From assembly GCA_963754125.1 (NCBI GenBank), contig CAVWEX010000001.1, positions 682,001 to 746,000 on the forward strand: DNA of 64,000 nucleotides, written 5' to 3'. Origin of the DNA: RPQJ01 sp963754125 (GTDB taxonomy: Bacteria; Pseudomonadota; Gammaproteobacteria; Steroidobacterales; Steroidobacteraceae). The notes below the pieces were generated by a model. It was given only the letters and a program-made list of their open reading frames with translations. It did no database searches and was not told where the DNA came from. This document shows, piece after piece, positions 1 to 10,062 of this stretch. A program made the translations under genes and the position numbers. Within the stretch, counting starts at the first letter, position 1. Every line of letters begins with the position of its first letter.

Positions 1-635
1 TCCTGGCTCGGGCTCGACGCGTACGATGATGGGAACGTCGCCCAGCCGAGGTAGCCACCGGCCGGGTTCGCGGTGTAGATGTTGAGGTCATCAGCCGACC
101 CCTCCCGCAGAGCCGTCTTTGCGTTGCGCTCAGCCGTCGTGCCCGGTTGCATCGCGAACCAGGTCGCGTTGTCCGTGTAGTCCGTGCTCACCAGATCGAA
201 GCTCCAGCCGGTGTCCGCGTATGCCGCGTTGAGCACGTTCATCTGGGCATTGATATCGCCCGAGGACAGCTTGCCGGTGTTGCCTGAGTGAATGACGTGG
301 ATGTACACGTTGATCACGCCGCCGGTCACGGTCGTACCGCCTCCACCGCCGCCGCCGCCCCCACCTCCGGGCTTGCCCTTGTTCACGTTTGCGTCCCGGA
401 GCAGTTGCGCCCGCGCCGCGATGAAGGGTCCGATCTTCTCCTCGACCGTCGCGCGATCAAAATCCGCCAGTGGCTTCGTCGCGCAGCGCGCTCCGCTGTC
501 GAGGAACGCCCGCTGACTCGGCCAGGAATGCTCGCCCACCCAGAACGGCCGCCCGTTGGCCTTATCCTGCGCGACGACCGCACCGCTCAACGCCATCAAT
601 ACCGCGCCGAGCACGGCGCCTGCCACGATCTTCAT
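1..635 (-). CDS. M43-family secreted zinc metalloprotease, N-terminal part
   Basis: The reading frame starts at ATG 633-635 behind a GGGGAGG Shine-Dalgarno and runs off the left edge, so only about 211 residues are present. It begins with a Sec signal peptide ending near AVVAQ, followed by a pro-region, an 11-glycine linker (about residues 91-101) and the start of a catalytic domain. Motifs such as INVYIHVIHSG, VLNAAYADTGWSF and SADDLNIYTANP match the pappalysin/cytophagalysin (M43) family, secreted zinc endopeptidases. The HExxHxxG zinc site expected downstream lies outside the window, so activity cannot be judged. No downstream partner is visible. Confidence 0.8.
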   Translation of the reverse strand, partial: MKIVAGAVLGAVLMALSGAVVAQDKANGRPFWVGEHSWPSQRAFLDSGARCATKPLADFDRATVEEKIGPFIAARAQLLRDANVNKGKPGGGGGGGGGGGTTVTGGVINVYIHVIHSGNTGKLSSGDINAQMNVLNAAYADTGWSFDLVSTDYTDNATWFAMQPGTTAERNAKTALREGSADDLNIYTANPAGGYLGWATFPSSYASSPSQ

Positions 636-843
636 TTGCGTTCCTCCCCTCGCGCCTGTTTCAGAAGTCTCGAGCCACGGCGCGGTGAACGGACCATACA
701 CCGGTCCCTCAATGCGAAGCCAGCGCGCGCGTTTTCGCGAACCGCAGCCGAAACATAAGACGCGGATTCCTGCGGTACCGCTTCATCGCACACCGGGCGG
801 TGCGGAAGATCGGTCGCTCCGATACAACTTCTTTTTGGTTGGG

Positions 844-1056
844 CTACACCCATCCGCGCCGCCACCGCGCGACGTCGGTGAGCTCCCGCCACCGAATGAT
901 CCGCGCGCGCTTCGAATGCACCGCCTCGATCTCGACCGACACCACGGGCAACTCCGGCGACTCTGGCTCGATGACCTTGGTGACAAGGAAGTGCTTCTCC
1001 TTGTTACGGGGCTCGACCGCCGTCCACTTCGTGTGAAGCAGCTTCTTCGGGCTCAA
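844..1056 (-). CDS. Small Trp-rich protein (TIGR02450-like)
   Basis: A 70-residue protein opening LSPKKLLHTKWTAV and containing HFLVTKV and a C-terminal WRELTD..RW..GW pattern, matching the TIGR02450 tryptophan-rich family. Members are about 70 residues, usually begin directly at SPKKLL, and have no known function. The only start in a suitable place is TTG at 1054-1056 with a weak purine stretch upstream, so the exact start is uncertain. The frame stays open upstream, but there it overlaps the DUF885 gene in another frame. It lies 23 bases downstream of that gene and may be co-transcribed with it. Confidence 0.7.
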   Translation of the reverse strand: MSPKKLLHTKWTAVEPRNKEKHFLVTKVIEPESPELPVVSVEIEAVHSKRARIIRWRELTDVARWRRGWV

Positions 1057-1079
1057 TGCACCCGATGTTGCACAAGTCT

Positions 1080-2910
1080 TCACGATCCGCCCGCGGCGAC
1101 CCAGTCGTCCACCACCCGCGCCAGCACCTCGAGCGGCATCGCCCCGCCCTTGAGCACCGTGTCGTGGAACGCCCGCAGGTCGAAGCGCTTCCCGAGCTTT
1201 GCCTGGGCTGCGGCGCGCAGCCTCACGAACTCGAGGTGGCCGATCTTGTAGCCACAGGCCTGGCCCGGCCACACGCAATAGCGATCGATCTCGCTTTCGA
1301 CCGCGCCGCGCGCGAGGCCCACCGTCCCGGCCATGTAATCGGCCGCCTTCTCGCGGCTCCAGCCCTTCCAGTGCATGCCCGTGTCCACGACGATCCGCAC
1401 GGCCCGGTAGAGGAAAGACTGCAGCATCCCGAGGCGACCGAGCGGGAATTCGCGATACATGCCGATCTCGTCCACGAGCTGCTCGGCATACAGCGCCCAG
1501 CCCTCGATGAAGGCGTTCATGAACAGCGTCCGGTGCAGCATCGGCGTGGCCTCCGCCTCCAGCGCCAGCGTGAGCTGGAGGTGATGCCCGGGCAGGCTCT
1601 CGTGATAGGTCAGCGTCGGCAGGGCCCACTTCGGCCAGATCGCGGTGTCCTGCAGATTGATGTAGTAGGCCCCGGGGCGGGTGCCGTCGAGGCTGCCGGT
1701 CTGCGCATAGCCACGCGGCGCGCCAAGCTCGATGTCGGGCGGCACGCGCCGTACCTCGACCGGCGTACGCGGCAGCACGGTGAAGAGTTCCGGCAGGCGA
1801 CGGCGGATCGCGTCCACCTGCACGTTCAGGTCGGCGAGCAGAGCGGCGCGGCCCTCATCGGTGTTGGGATAGAGTCCGCGTGGATCCGCTGTGAGCGCCG
1901 CGAGGCGCGCGCCGACCGGTCCGTCGGCGAAGCCCTGCGCCTTGAGCAGCGCATCGGCCTCGGCCGACGATCTCGGCCACTTGCGCGAGCCCGATCGCGT
2001 GGGTCTCGTCGGGAGTCGCGCGCGTGGAAGTCTGGTAGCGCAGGCACAGCGGGTAGTAGGTCTCGCCGCCCGGCCGACCGCGCACGCCCGCCTCGTGGCT
2101 GGCGCGGGCACGCTGCTCGGCCACGAGCGCGATCTGCGCATCGAGCGCTGAGGCGATCGGACCGTCGACGATCCGCGCAGCACGCGTGCCCCAGTCGCCC
2201 GCGATGCGCTTCGCGCCGGTGCGCCGCGCCAGCGAACTCGCGAGCCCGGATTTCTCGCCCGACTGCGCACTCAGTGCCTTCAACTGCGCCAGCGTCTTGT
2301 CGCACACGAAGTCCGGCGGAATAGTGCCGCGTTTCAGGTCGTCACGCGCCCGGTCGGTGTCATGGCCCAACTCCCGCGCGAAGGCATCGAGCCGGGCGAG
2401 GTACGCGTCGGCGTCCGCGGCGGATTCGATCGGGTGCTTCGAGGCGAGGAAGTCCGGCGTGGACTGGTAGGCGCCCGTCAGCTGGCTCACGACATAGGGG
2501 ACCGGGTAGGCATAGGAGTCGATCCCGCCGAACGGGTGGGCGTTGATCTCGCGGCTGATCGCCCCGATCCACGCGACGGTCTCGAAGTCCGACCGGTCAC
2601 GCCCGGCGAGACGACCCGCGTCGATGCCCTGCAGTTGCGGCCAGGCACGGATGAGCGGGGCGAGTTCGCGCATGCGTCCGGCGGGCGAGCGATCGTCGAG
2701 ACGCGAGCGCGCGGTGGCATTGAGGCCGGTGTCGAGGCCGAGCGAGGTCGCGGTCTGAGGGGATGACTCGAGCAGGTCGGCAAAGATCGCGTCGTAGAGC
2801 GCCCGGGCACGGGCCGCCTCGGAACCGGCGTCGGCAGCGAGTGGTGGAGCGCGGAGGATGCCGGCAACCGCCAGCGCAACGCCCGAAGCGAGGAATTCCC
2901 TGCGATCCAT
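1080..2910 (-). CDS. DUF885 family protein, Tat-like signal, one frameshift
   Basis: About 609 residues of a DUF885 protein, a periplasmic metallopeptidase-like family. It starts at ATG 2908-2910 with MDRREFLASGVALAVAG, a twin-arginine-like leader. The C-terminal half carries HESLPGHHLQ, the HExxPGHH signature of the family, and later EGWALYAEQL and YKIGHLEF, also typical. The two halves are in different frames. AQVAEI in the first joins AEADALLKAQGF in the second at about 1961-1970 (gtcggccgag on the minus strand), consistent with a single-base indel. Family peptidase activity is an inference from the HExxH-like motif. Otherwise length and motifs look complete. Confidence 0.8.
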
Positions 2911-2987
2911 GTTTTCTCCCGTGGTCGTCGGTGGCCGTCGGGCAGCAGTGTGAAGAGCGGCGACCCGCCTGCCAAGCGAAGCCAGGC

Positions 2988-3359
2988 TCATCGGCCCGAC
3001 GGGTTGAGTCCCTGCCGGCAGCAGTCGAGCAGCGCATCGGCATCGCGGGCGGCGGCTGCGCAGCGGCGCCCGATCCGGTTGGCCTCAACATCCTCGCGTG
3101 ACGCATCTCCGCCGCCCATCGCGTCGCGTGCTTCCTTGCCCCATCCGGCAAGCCACGCCTCGAAGCGGCTGCAGTGCAGAGCGATTCCCGCGGAGGCGAG
3201 GCAGTGTTTTTCGAGATCGTCGAGACCCGGCGGCAGCGCCGCGACCACCGCCTCCGCGCAGCCGACCGTCGACACGGCCGGCCGCTCGGGGCTCGCCGCA
3301 CACCCCGCAAGACCAAGCGAGGCCAGGCATGCAGCGTGGATCGCGAGTTTCGCCTTCAC
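2988..3359 (-). CDS. Small lipoprotein of unknown function
   Basis: A 123-residue protein with a lipoprotein signal peptide ending in the lipobox LAGC (about residues 17-20), so it should be lipid-anchored in the envelope. The mature part is Cys-rich (GCAEAV, KHCLAS, LHCSRF, RRCAAA, DCCRQG), suggesting disulfides, and is predicted to be helical. I do not recognise the family. It is upstream of the DUF885 gene on the same strand with a 77-base gap, so co-transcription is possible but not shown. Confidence 0.6.
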   Translation of the reverse strand: MKAKLAIHAACLASLGLAGCAASPERPAVSTVGCAEAVVAALPPGLDDLEKHCLASAGIALHCSRFEAWLAGWGKEARDAMGGGDASREDVEANRIGRRCAAAARDADALLDCCRQGLNPSGR

Positions 3360-3531
3360 GCCCCATGATAGTGCGTGACACCGCTTACCTTTCGTTCACC
3401 TCGCAACGGTGTGCAGGCGCCTGCTCTCCCGCTACCGGCTTTCCTGCTAGTCTCTGCGCGATGTTCGGGAACCCCACCGCCCTGGCCGAACGCACGACGA
3501 CCCTTCGATCGAGGGGGCCGGATGCTGCACG

Positions 3532-4854
3532 GTGATTGAGGAAACGGCGGTAATCGACCGGCCCGTGTCGTGGTCGGGAGAACTCCTGTATGGGGTCCTG
3601 CTGTTCACCGGCGCGTTGATCGCGCTCGGCATCGCCTCGCCCGCCAGCCGGCTCGACTCCGCGACCTGGCCTCACGTGCTGTTCTTCATCGCGTTCGGGC
3701 TGTTCACGATCTCCATCGGCTACGAGCACCCGAAATTCGGGTACGTCTCCTTCGATCGCGTGGCGCAGGTCTCGAGCATCCTCGTGCTCGGACCCGTGGA
3801 CGCCGCATGGATCAACGGGCTCGCCTCGCTCATCTACCCGTGGCACCGGCTGCGCAAGGGTGTGCCGCTGCGGTCGGTCGTCAGCGCCGCGCTGACGAAC
3901 TCGGGCCTGATGACTCTGATGGTGCTGGCCGGGGGCCTGCTGTACGTCACGCTCGGCGGGCCGTTGCCGCTCGTGCACCTCGCGCCGGGTTCGTTCGCCA
4001 TCGTGCTGCTGATGCTGCTGTCCATGCAGGTCATCAACGAGGGCGGATTCATGGCGCTGGTCCGCATTCGCGGACAGGTGGCCCGGGATTCGCTGAGCCT
4101 GTTCGACACGGCCACCGAGTTGACCGCGGGGCTGATCGCCGTGCTGGTCGCGATCACCTGGAACAGCCTGGAGGTCGACGCCCTGCTGCTGTTGCTCGTC
4201 GTGCTCGTCGCAGGGATGCTCGCGCTCAAGCGCTTTGCCGAGATGAGACTCAGGCTCGAGCGGCTGGTGGCGGAACGGACCGCGGCGCTGCACGACAAGA
4301 CCCGCCAGCTCGAGGAGCTCGCAGCGAAGGACACGCTCACCGGGCTCTACAACCGCCGCCGGGCCGACGAGTTCCTGCGCCGCGAGATCGCGGGGGCCGC
4401 CCGCACCGGGCACCCGCTCTGCATCGCGCTCGCGGACATCGACCACTTCAAGCAGATCAACGACGGGCATTCACACGGCATCGGCGACCGGGTGCTCGAG
4501 CGTGTCGCGCGGATCTTTGCCGATCGGATGCGCGAATCGGACCTCGTGGCCCGCTACGGCGGCGAGGAGTTCCTGTTCTGCTTCAGCGGTGCACGCGAAC
4601 CGGATGCCGCGCGCGTCTGCGAAGAATTGCGGCTCGCCGTGGAATGCGAGGACTGGAACCAGGTGGCGCCGGGACTGCGGGTGACGATGAGCGTCGGCAT
4701 CGCTGCCCACAGGGGCGAGCCTGAAATGCAGGCGCTGCTCGATCGCGTCGACAAGCGGCTCTACGAGGCCAAGCGCCTCGGCCGCAACCGGGTCGTCGCG
4801 CGCTCCGGCCAGCGTGGCACGGAGGACGAGGTGATGCCGCTCGCCGGGCTGTGA
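3532..4854 (+). CDS. Membrane-bound diguanylate cyclase (GGDEF)
   Basis: A 440-residue protein that should make cyclic di-GMP from two GTP at the inner membrane. Residues about 15-225 hold six or seven hydrophobic helices forming a membrane sensor of unknown ligand. A short coiled linker (ERLVAERTAALHDKTRQLEELAAKD) leads into a GGDEF domain with ADIDHFKQIND for metal binding and GGEEF at about residues 343-347. An RxxD product-inhibition site (RESD) sits five residues before GGEEF, so feedback control by c-di-GMP is expected. The start is GTG 3532; an ATG at 3522 is in another frame and closes at once. It is monocistronic. Confidence 0.88.
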   Translation: MIEETAVIDRPVSWSGELLYGVLLFTGALIALGIASPASRLDSATWPHVLFFIAFGLFTISIGYEHPKFGYVSFDRVAQVSSILVLGPVDAAWINGLASLIYPWHRLRKGVPLRSVVSAALTNSGLMTLMVLAGGLLYVTLGGPLPLVHLAPGSFAIVLLMLLSMQVINEGGFMALVRIRGQVARDSLSLFDTATELTAGLIAVLVAITWNSLEVDALLLLLVVLVAGMLALKRFAEMRLRLERLVAERTAALHDKTRQLEELAAKDTLTGLYNRRRADEFLRREIAGAARTGHPLCIALADIDHFKQINDGHSHGIGDRVLERVARIFADRMRESDLVARYGGEEFLFCFSGAREPDAARVCEELRLAVECEDWNQVAPGLRVTMSVGIAAHRGEPEMQALLDRVDKRLYEAKRLGRNRVVARSGQRGTEDEVMPLAGL

Positions 4855-4921
4855 GGCCGTTGTGACCCTTCGCAATCCGGGGGATCATGCGCGACCCTCC
4901 GAGTTACCCGGGAATCGTCGC

Positions 4922-6866
4922 ATGCCCTCCAGACAGGCACTCTCGCTGCTCGCACTGCCCTTGCTGTGTATCTGCCTCGCACCGGCGGCCGGGGCGCAGT
5001 CGGTCGAAAAGCCGGCGGCGCTGGTCGCTGACGGCATTCCCGAAGTGCCCCCCGAGCTCGCCGCGCGGACCCGGCCCTACATGGAGTTCCGCACGGCGAC
5101 CTTCCTCGGCTGGCATCCCGTCGACCGCTCGATGCTGATCGCCACGCGCTTCGGCAACACCAACCAGGTGCATCGGGTGTCGAAGCCGGGCGGCGCGCGC
5201 ACGCAGCTCAGCTTCGAGGAGGATCGCGTCCAGCTCGCGAGCCACGCTCCGCGCACGGGCGACGTGATCCTGGTCGCGAAGGACGTGGGCGGCGGCGAGT
5301 TCTACCAGCTCTACACGCTCGCCGACGGCCGCCTGTCGCTGCTGACGGACGGCAAGAGCCGCAACCAGCCGGGCGCATGGAGCAAGGACGGCCAGCTCGT
5401 CGGCTACTCGTCCACGCGGCGCAATGGGAAGGACACCGACCTCTACGTCATGAACCCGCGCGACCCGAAGACCGACCGGCTGGTCGCCGAGCGCACGGGC
5501 GGCGGCTGGGCTCTTCTCCGATTTCTCGCCCGACAGGTCGAAGGCCGTCGTCACCGAGTACGTCTCGGTCACCAAGTCGAACCTCTGGCTGCTCGATCTC
5601 GGCTCCGGCGCCATGACGCCGATCGGCGACCACGCGAAGCCTGTCGCCTACGACGGCGCCCAGTTCGCGGCCGACGGCACGCTCTGGGTGACGTCGGACG
5701 AGGGATCGGAATTCCAGCGCCTCGGCACGCTCGACCCGGCCACCGGCAGGTTCACGCCGCGCACTCCGGACGCGACGTGGGACGTCGAGATGTTCGACAT
5801 CGCCGACGACGGCCGATTCGTCGCCTACGTCGTCAACGAGGCCGGTCGCAGCACGCTCAAGCTGCTCGACCCGAAGGGCGGCGCAGTACGCACGGTGCCC
5901 ATGCCGGCCGGCGTCATCGGCGGACTCGACGTGGCGCCGTGGGGCGAGATCGGGCTCACCTTCACCTCGGCGCGCAGCCCCGCCGACGCCTTCTCGGTGG
6001 ATCCGGCCACACTCGCCGTCACGCGCTGGACGACCAGCGAGACGGGCGGGCTCGACCCGAACACCAACGTCGAGCCCGAGCTCGTGGAGGTGAAGAGCTT
6101 CGACGGCCTCGCGATCTCGGGCTTCCTCTACCGCCCCGACCCGGCGCGGTTCGACGGCCGGCGGCCCCTGATCGTGAACATCCACGGCGGTCCCGAGGGG
6201 CAGTCGCGCCCGGGCTTCCAGGGCCGCAACAACTACCTGCTGAACGAGCTCGGCATCGCGATCTTCTACCCGAACGTGCGCGGCTCGACGGGCTACGGCA
6301 AGCGCTTCGTCGGCCTCGACAACGGCCCGTTCCAGCGCGAGGACTCGGTGAAGGACATCGGTGCATTCCTCGACGCGCTGGCGAAGGACCCGCGACTCGA
6401 TCCAGAACGCTTCGCGGTGACCGGCGGCTCCTATGGCGGCTACATGTGCTACGCGAGCTCGGTTTTCTACGGCGCGCGCCTCCGGGGCGCGAACTGCGTG
6501 GTGGCGATCTCCAATTTCGTCACCTTTCTCGAGAATACCCAGGACTACCGCCGCGACCTGCGCCGCGTCGAGTACGGCGACGAGCGCGACCCGAAGCAGC
6601 GAGAGCAGCTCGTCGCAATCTCCCCGCTCACCCGGGTGGACGAGATCCGCCTGCCGATGATGGTCGTCACCGGCGCGAACGATCCGCGCGTGCCGGCGAG
6701 CGAGGCCGACCAGATCGTGAACGCCATCCGCGCCAAGGGCGGCACCGCCTGGCACCTGCTCGGCCAGGACGAGGGCCACGGCTTCGCGAAGAAGGTCAAC
6801 CAGGACTACCAGTTCTGGACCAGCCTGCTGTTCTGGGAGCAGTCGCTGCTCCAGGACCGCAAGTGA
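4922..6866 (+). CDS. Secreted S9 (prolyl oligopeptidase-type) peptidase, one frameshift
   Basis: About 647 residues. ATG 4922 opens a Sec signal peptide (MPSRQALSLLALPLLCICLAPAAGA), then a beta-propeller and an alpha/beta-hydrolase domain. The triad is visible as Ser in GGSYGG (about residue 503), Asp in GANDPRVP (about 588) and His in EGHGF (about 620), so it probably cleaves short peptides in the periplasm. The frame breaks in the propeller at about 5503-5515 (GGGW then FSDFSPDRSKAV in the other frame), near GGG/CC runs. It precedes the SDR gene by 32 bases. The frame is open back to 4862, but the signal peptide supports 4922. Confidence 0.82.
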
Positions 6867-6898
6867 ACGTCCCCCGGCCGCGCTGAGAAGCCCCGTCA

Positions 6899-7738
6899 AT
6901 GCAGGTCGAGCGTTTCGCCGGCAAGGTCGTGGTCATCACCGGCGGCGCCAGGGGACTCGGGCGCGGGCTGGGCGAGGCGCTGGCGCGCGGGGGCGCGAAG
7001 CTCATCGTGAGTGACATCGACTTCGCTGCCGCGAGCGCGCTGTGTGACGAATTGTCGCGCGCCGGCGGTTCCGCGACGGCGTTCGCGGTGGACGTCGCGG
7101 ATGCCGCGGGCGTCGAGCGCCTCGTCGCGCACGCCGTCGCCCTGCATGGCCGCCTCGACTACATGATCAACAACGCGGGCATCGCCGCCGCCGGCGAGTT
7201 CCACGACGTCTCGGCGGACACGATCCGTCGCGTGGTTGAGATCAACTTGCTCGGGGCCGCCTACGGCACGCTCGCGGCGTACCGGCAGATGGTCCGGCAG
7301 CGCGGCGGACAGATCGTCAACATCGCCTCGATGCTCGCGCTGTTCCCGAACCCGCTCTCGGCCGCGTACGTCGCCGCCAAGCACGGGCTCGGCGGCCTCA
7401 CACAATCGGTGAGCGCCGAGGCGGCCACCTACGGCATCTCGCTCACGCTCATCTGCCCGGGCTACATATCGACCAACCTGTTCCAGGCGGGCACGTTCGA
7501 GGGCAGCCTGCGATCCGACGACGTCATCGAACGCATTCCCTTCCGCTTCATGGACGTGGACACGGCCGTGGCGCGCACGCTCGAGGCCGTGCTTGCGCGC
7601 CGGTCGATCGCGGTGTTTCCCTTCTACGGCCGCGTGCTGTGGTGGATTCACCGCCTCTCGCCACCACTGATGGCCAGCCTGCTGCGCCTGATGATGCGCG
7701 AACCCAACGCCAAACAAACTCGAGGAGACGGGTCATGA
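6899..7738 (+). CDS. Short-chain dehydrogenase/reductase
   Basis: A 279-residue classical SDR with a Rossmann fold. TGGARGLG (residues 14-21) binds the dinucleotide, NNAG stabilises the fold, Ser in NIAS and the YxxxK pair in YVAAK are the catalytic residues. Asp in SDID after the second strand favours NAD(H) over NADP(H). The C-terminal extension with hydrophobic and basic segments (FYGRVLWWIHRLSPPLMASLL) could sit on the membrane. The substrate is unknown. Its stop codon overlaps the start of the next peptidase gene (ATGA at 7735-7738), so the two are translationally coupled. Confidence 0.88.
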   Translation: MQVERFAGKVVVITGGARGLGRGLGEALARGGAKLIVSDIDFAAASALCDELSRAGGSATAFAVDVADAAGVERLVAHAVALHGRLDYMINNAGIAAAGEFHDVSADTIRRVVEINLLGAAYGTLAAYRQMVRQRGGQIVNIASMLALFPNPLSAAYVAAKHGLGGLTQSVSAEAATYGISLTLICPGYISTNLFQAGTFEGSLRSDDVIERIPFRFMDVDTAVARTLEAVLARRSIAVFPFYGRVLWWIHRLSPPLMASLLRLMMREPNAKQTRGDGS

Positions 7739-9927
7739 AGAACAACGAAATCACGCGTCGTGCGGTCCTGGCGGCCCTCGGCGTCGCGCCGCTGGCCGGC
7801 ATGCTCGGTGCGCGCTGGGCCTGGGCCGAGGCGCCGGCCGGTCCGCCCGTCGCCCGCATCGAGCCGGTCAGCGAGACCCACTGGGGCGAGACCATCGTCG
7901 ATCCGTATCGCTGGATGGAGAACCCGAAGGACGCCGAGTGGGAACCGTTCATGCGCGGGCAGGGCGAGCACGCGCGCCGCGTGCTCGACGCGATCCCGGG
8001 ACGCGCGGCGCTGCGCGAGCGCATCGGCGCGCTGTCGGGCGATGCCGCGATCACGGCGCAGGTCCAGACCGGCGGCGGCCGGGTCTTCTACGAGAAGCGT
8101 CCGGCCGGCGCCGATGCCTACAAGATCTACTTCCGCGACGGGGCCGGCGGCGAGGAACGCCTGCTCGTGGACCCGAGCGTCATCAAGGAGGACGGCAAGC
8201 ACGTCTCCATCGACTGGTGGCGCGCGTCCCCGGACGGTCGCCACGTTGCCTACGGCCAGTCGCCCGCGGGCTCGGAGATGGCCACGGCCCACGTCATCGA
8301 GGTCGCCACCGGCAAGGTCCTGCCCGAGCGCATCCCGCGCACGCCGTTCGTCGGTGCCTACTGGCTGCCGGACGGCTCGGGGTTCTTCTACACGCGCCTC
8401 GCCGAGAGCGCCGAGATCGGCTCCGTGGACCTGTTCCGCGACATGGTCGTGGGCCTGCACCGCCTCGGCACCGATCCGAAGGATGACCGCAAGGTGCTGG
8501 CACGCGGCCTGCACGCCGACGTGCCTCTGGAGCCCTTCGAGATTCCGATCGTGGTCGCGGACCCCACGTCCGACCACGTCGTGGCGATCGCCGCGGGCGG
8601 TGTGCGGCGCGAGAACCCGCTGTTCACGGCGCGCCTCGCGGATGTGCTTGCAGGCCAGCCGAAGTGGCGACGGGCCTGCGAGGTCGCCGACGAGGTGGTG
8701 AGCTTCGCGGCGCGCGACGGCGAACTCTACATGCTGAGCACGCGGGACGCGCCCAATGCGCGGGTGCTGCGTACCTCGATCGCCGAACCGCGCTTCGCCG
8801 GCGCCACCGTGGTCGTGCCCGAAGGCACGTCCGTGATCGAGAACGTCCTGGCAGCACGGGATGGGCTGTACCTCGTGGACATGGAGGGCGGCTACAGCGC
8901 GCTGCGGCGCCTCGGCAACGACGGCAAGCTCACGCCCGCGCCACTGCCCTTCGAGGGCGCGATCGACAGCGCCTTCACGAACGAGCGCGAGGACGGTGCC
9001 TGGGTGATCGCGACGAGCTGGCTCGAGCCCAACACCGTGCTGCGCTACGACCCGGCCACGGGCCGCGCCGCGGACACGGGCTTCTCGCCGCGGCCGACGA
9101 TCGACACCTCCCGCTTCGAGGCGATCCGCAGCTTCGCCGCGGCGCGCGACGGCACGAAGGTACCGCTGTCGATCATCGTGCGGCGCGGCCTGCCGCGGAA
9201 CGGCCGCAACCCCACGCTGGTGCGCGCCTACGGGTCCTACCAGATCACGAGCTCGCCCGCGTTCAACGCGCGCGGCATCGCGTTCCTGGAGCAGGGCGGC
9301 GTGCTCGCGGTGGCGCACGTCCGCGGCGGCGGCGAGTACGGTCGTCGCTGGTGGAAGGCCGGCCAGAAGCTATCCAAGCCCAACACCTGGCGCGACCTCA
9401 TCGACTGCTGCGAGACACTGGTCAAGGACGGCTGGACGAGCCCGCGCCACCTCGCCATCCAGGGCGGATCGGCCGGCGGCATCACCGTGGGTCGCGCGAT
9501 GACGGAGCGTCCGGACCTGTTCGCGGCGGTGATCTCGAACGTCGGTGTGTCGAACACGCTACGGGCCGAGTTCTCGCAGAACGGCCCGACCAACATCGAC
9601 GAGTTCGGCACGGTCACCGAGCGCGACGGGTTCCTCGGCCTCAAGGCGATGGACGCCTTCCACGCCGTCAAGGACGGCACGCCCTTCCCCGCCGTGCTGC
9701 TGACCACCGGCATGACCGATCCGCGCGTCGAACCCTGGCAGGCGGCCAAGATGACGGCGCGGCTCCAGAAGGCGACGAGCTCGGGCAATCCGGTGCTGCT
9801 CCGCGTGACGTTCGACGCCGGCCACGGCGTCGGCTCGACGCGCTCGCAGGTCGACGACGAGCGGGCCGACGAGTACGGCTTCGTGCTCTGGCGTGCCGGG
9901 GTGGCCGGGTTCCAGCCGAAAGCCTAG
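7735..9927 (+). CDS. Prolyl oligopeptidase family protein (S9A), Tat-exported
   Basis: A 730-residue protein with a strong Shine-Dalgarno (GAGGAGACGGG) before ATG 7735. The leader MKNNEITRRAVLAALGVAPLAG has twin arginines, pointing to folded export by Tat. An N-terminal arm (DPYRWMENPKD, a family hallmark) and a seven-bladed propeller precede the hydrolase domain with Ser in GGSAGG (about residue 579), Asp in TGMTDPRV (about 661) and His in DAGHGVGS (about 697). It should hydrolyse short proline-containing or related peptides in the periplasm. It is coupled to the upstream SDR and intact, unlike the other S9 gene. Confidence 0.88.
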   Translation: MKNNEITRRAVLAALGVAPLAGMLGARWAWAEAPAGPPVARIEPVSETHWGETIVDPYRWMENPKDAEWEPFMRGQGEHARRVLDAIPGRAALRERIGALSGDAAITAQVQTGGGRVFYEKRPAGADAYKIYFRDGAGGEERLLVDPSVIKEDGKHVSIDWWRASPDGRHVAYGQSPAGSEMATAHVIEVATGKVLPERIPRTPFVGAYWLPDGSGFFYTRLAESAEIGSVDLFRDMVVGLHRLGTDPKDDRKVLARGLHADVPLEPFEIPIVVADPTSDHVVAIAAGGVRRENPLFTARLADVLAGQPKWRRACEVADEVVSFAARDGELYMLSTRDAPNARVLRTSIAEPRFAGATVVVPEGTSVIENVLAARDGLYLVDMEGGYSALRRLGNDGKLTPAPLPFEGAIDSAFTNEREDGAWVIATSWLEPNTVLRYDPATGRAADTGFSPRPTIDTSRFEAIRSFAAARDGTKVPLSIIVRRGLPRNGRNPTLVRAYGSYQITSSPAFNARGIAFLEQGGVLAVAHVRGGGEYGRRWWKAGQKLSKPNTWRDLIDCCETLVKDGWTSPRHLAIQGGSAGGITVGRAMTERPDLFAAVISNVGVSNTLRAEFSQNGPTNIDEFGTVTERDGFLGLKAMDAFHAVKDGTPFPAVLLTTGMTDPRVEPWQAAKMTARLQKATSSGNPVLLRVTFDAGHGVGSTRSQVDDERADEYGFVLWRAGVAGFQPKA

Positions 9928-10062
9928 CGCTCCGCGCTAACGGCCGGCTTCAACCCACGATGGCGAGACCACCCGGCCGGGCGTAGCGTGGTTGGCTGAC
10001 GGGAGTGCGTCGGGAGGACGCCGCCCGATCGCTCGCGCTCGCTCGCTCAAGGAGGGTGCACC

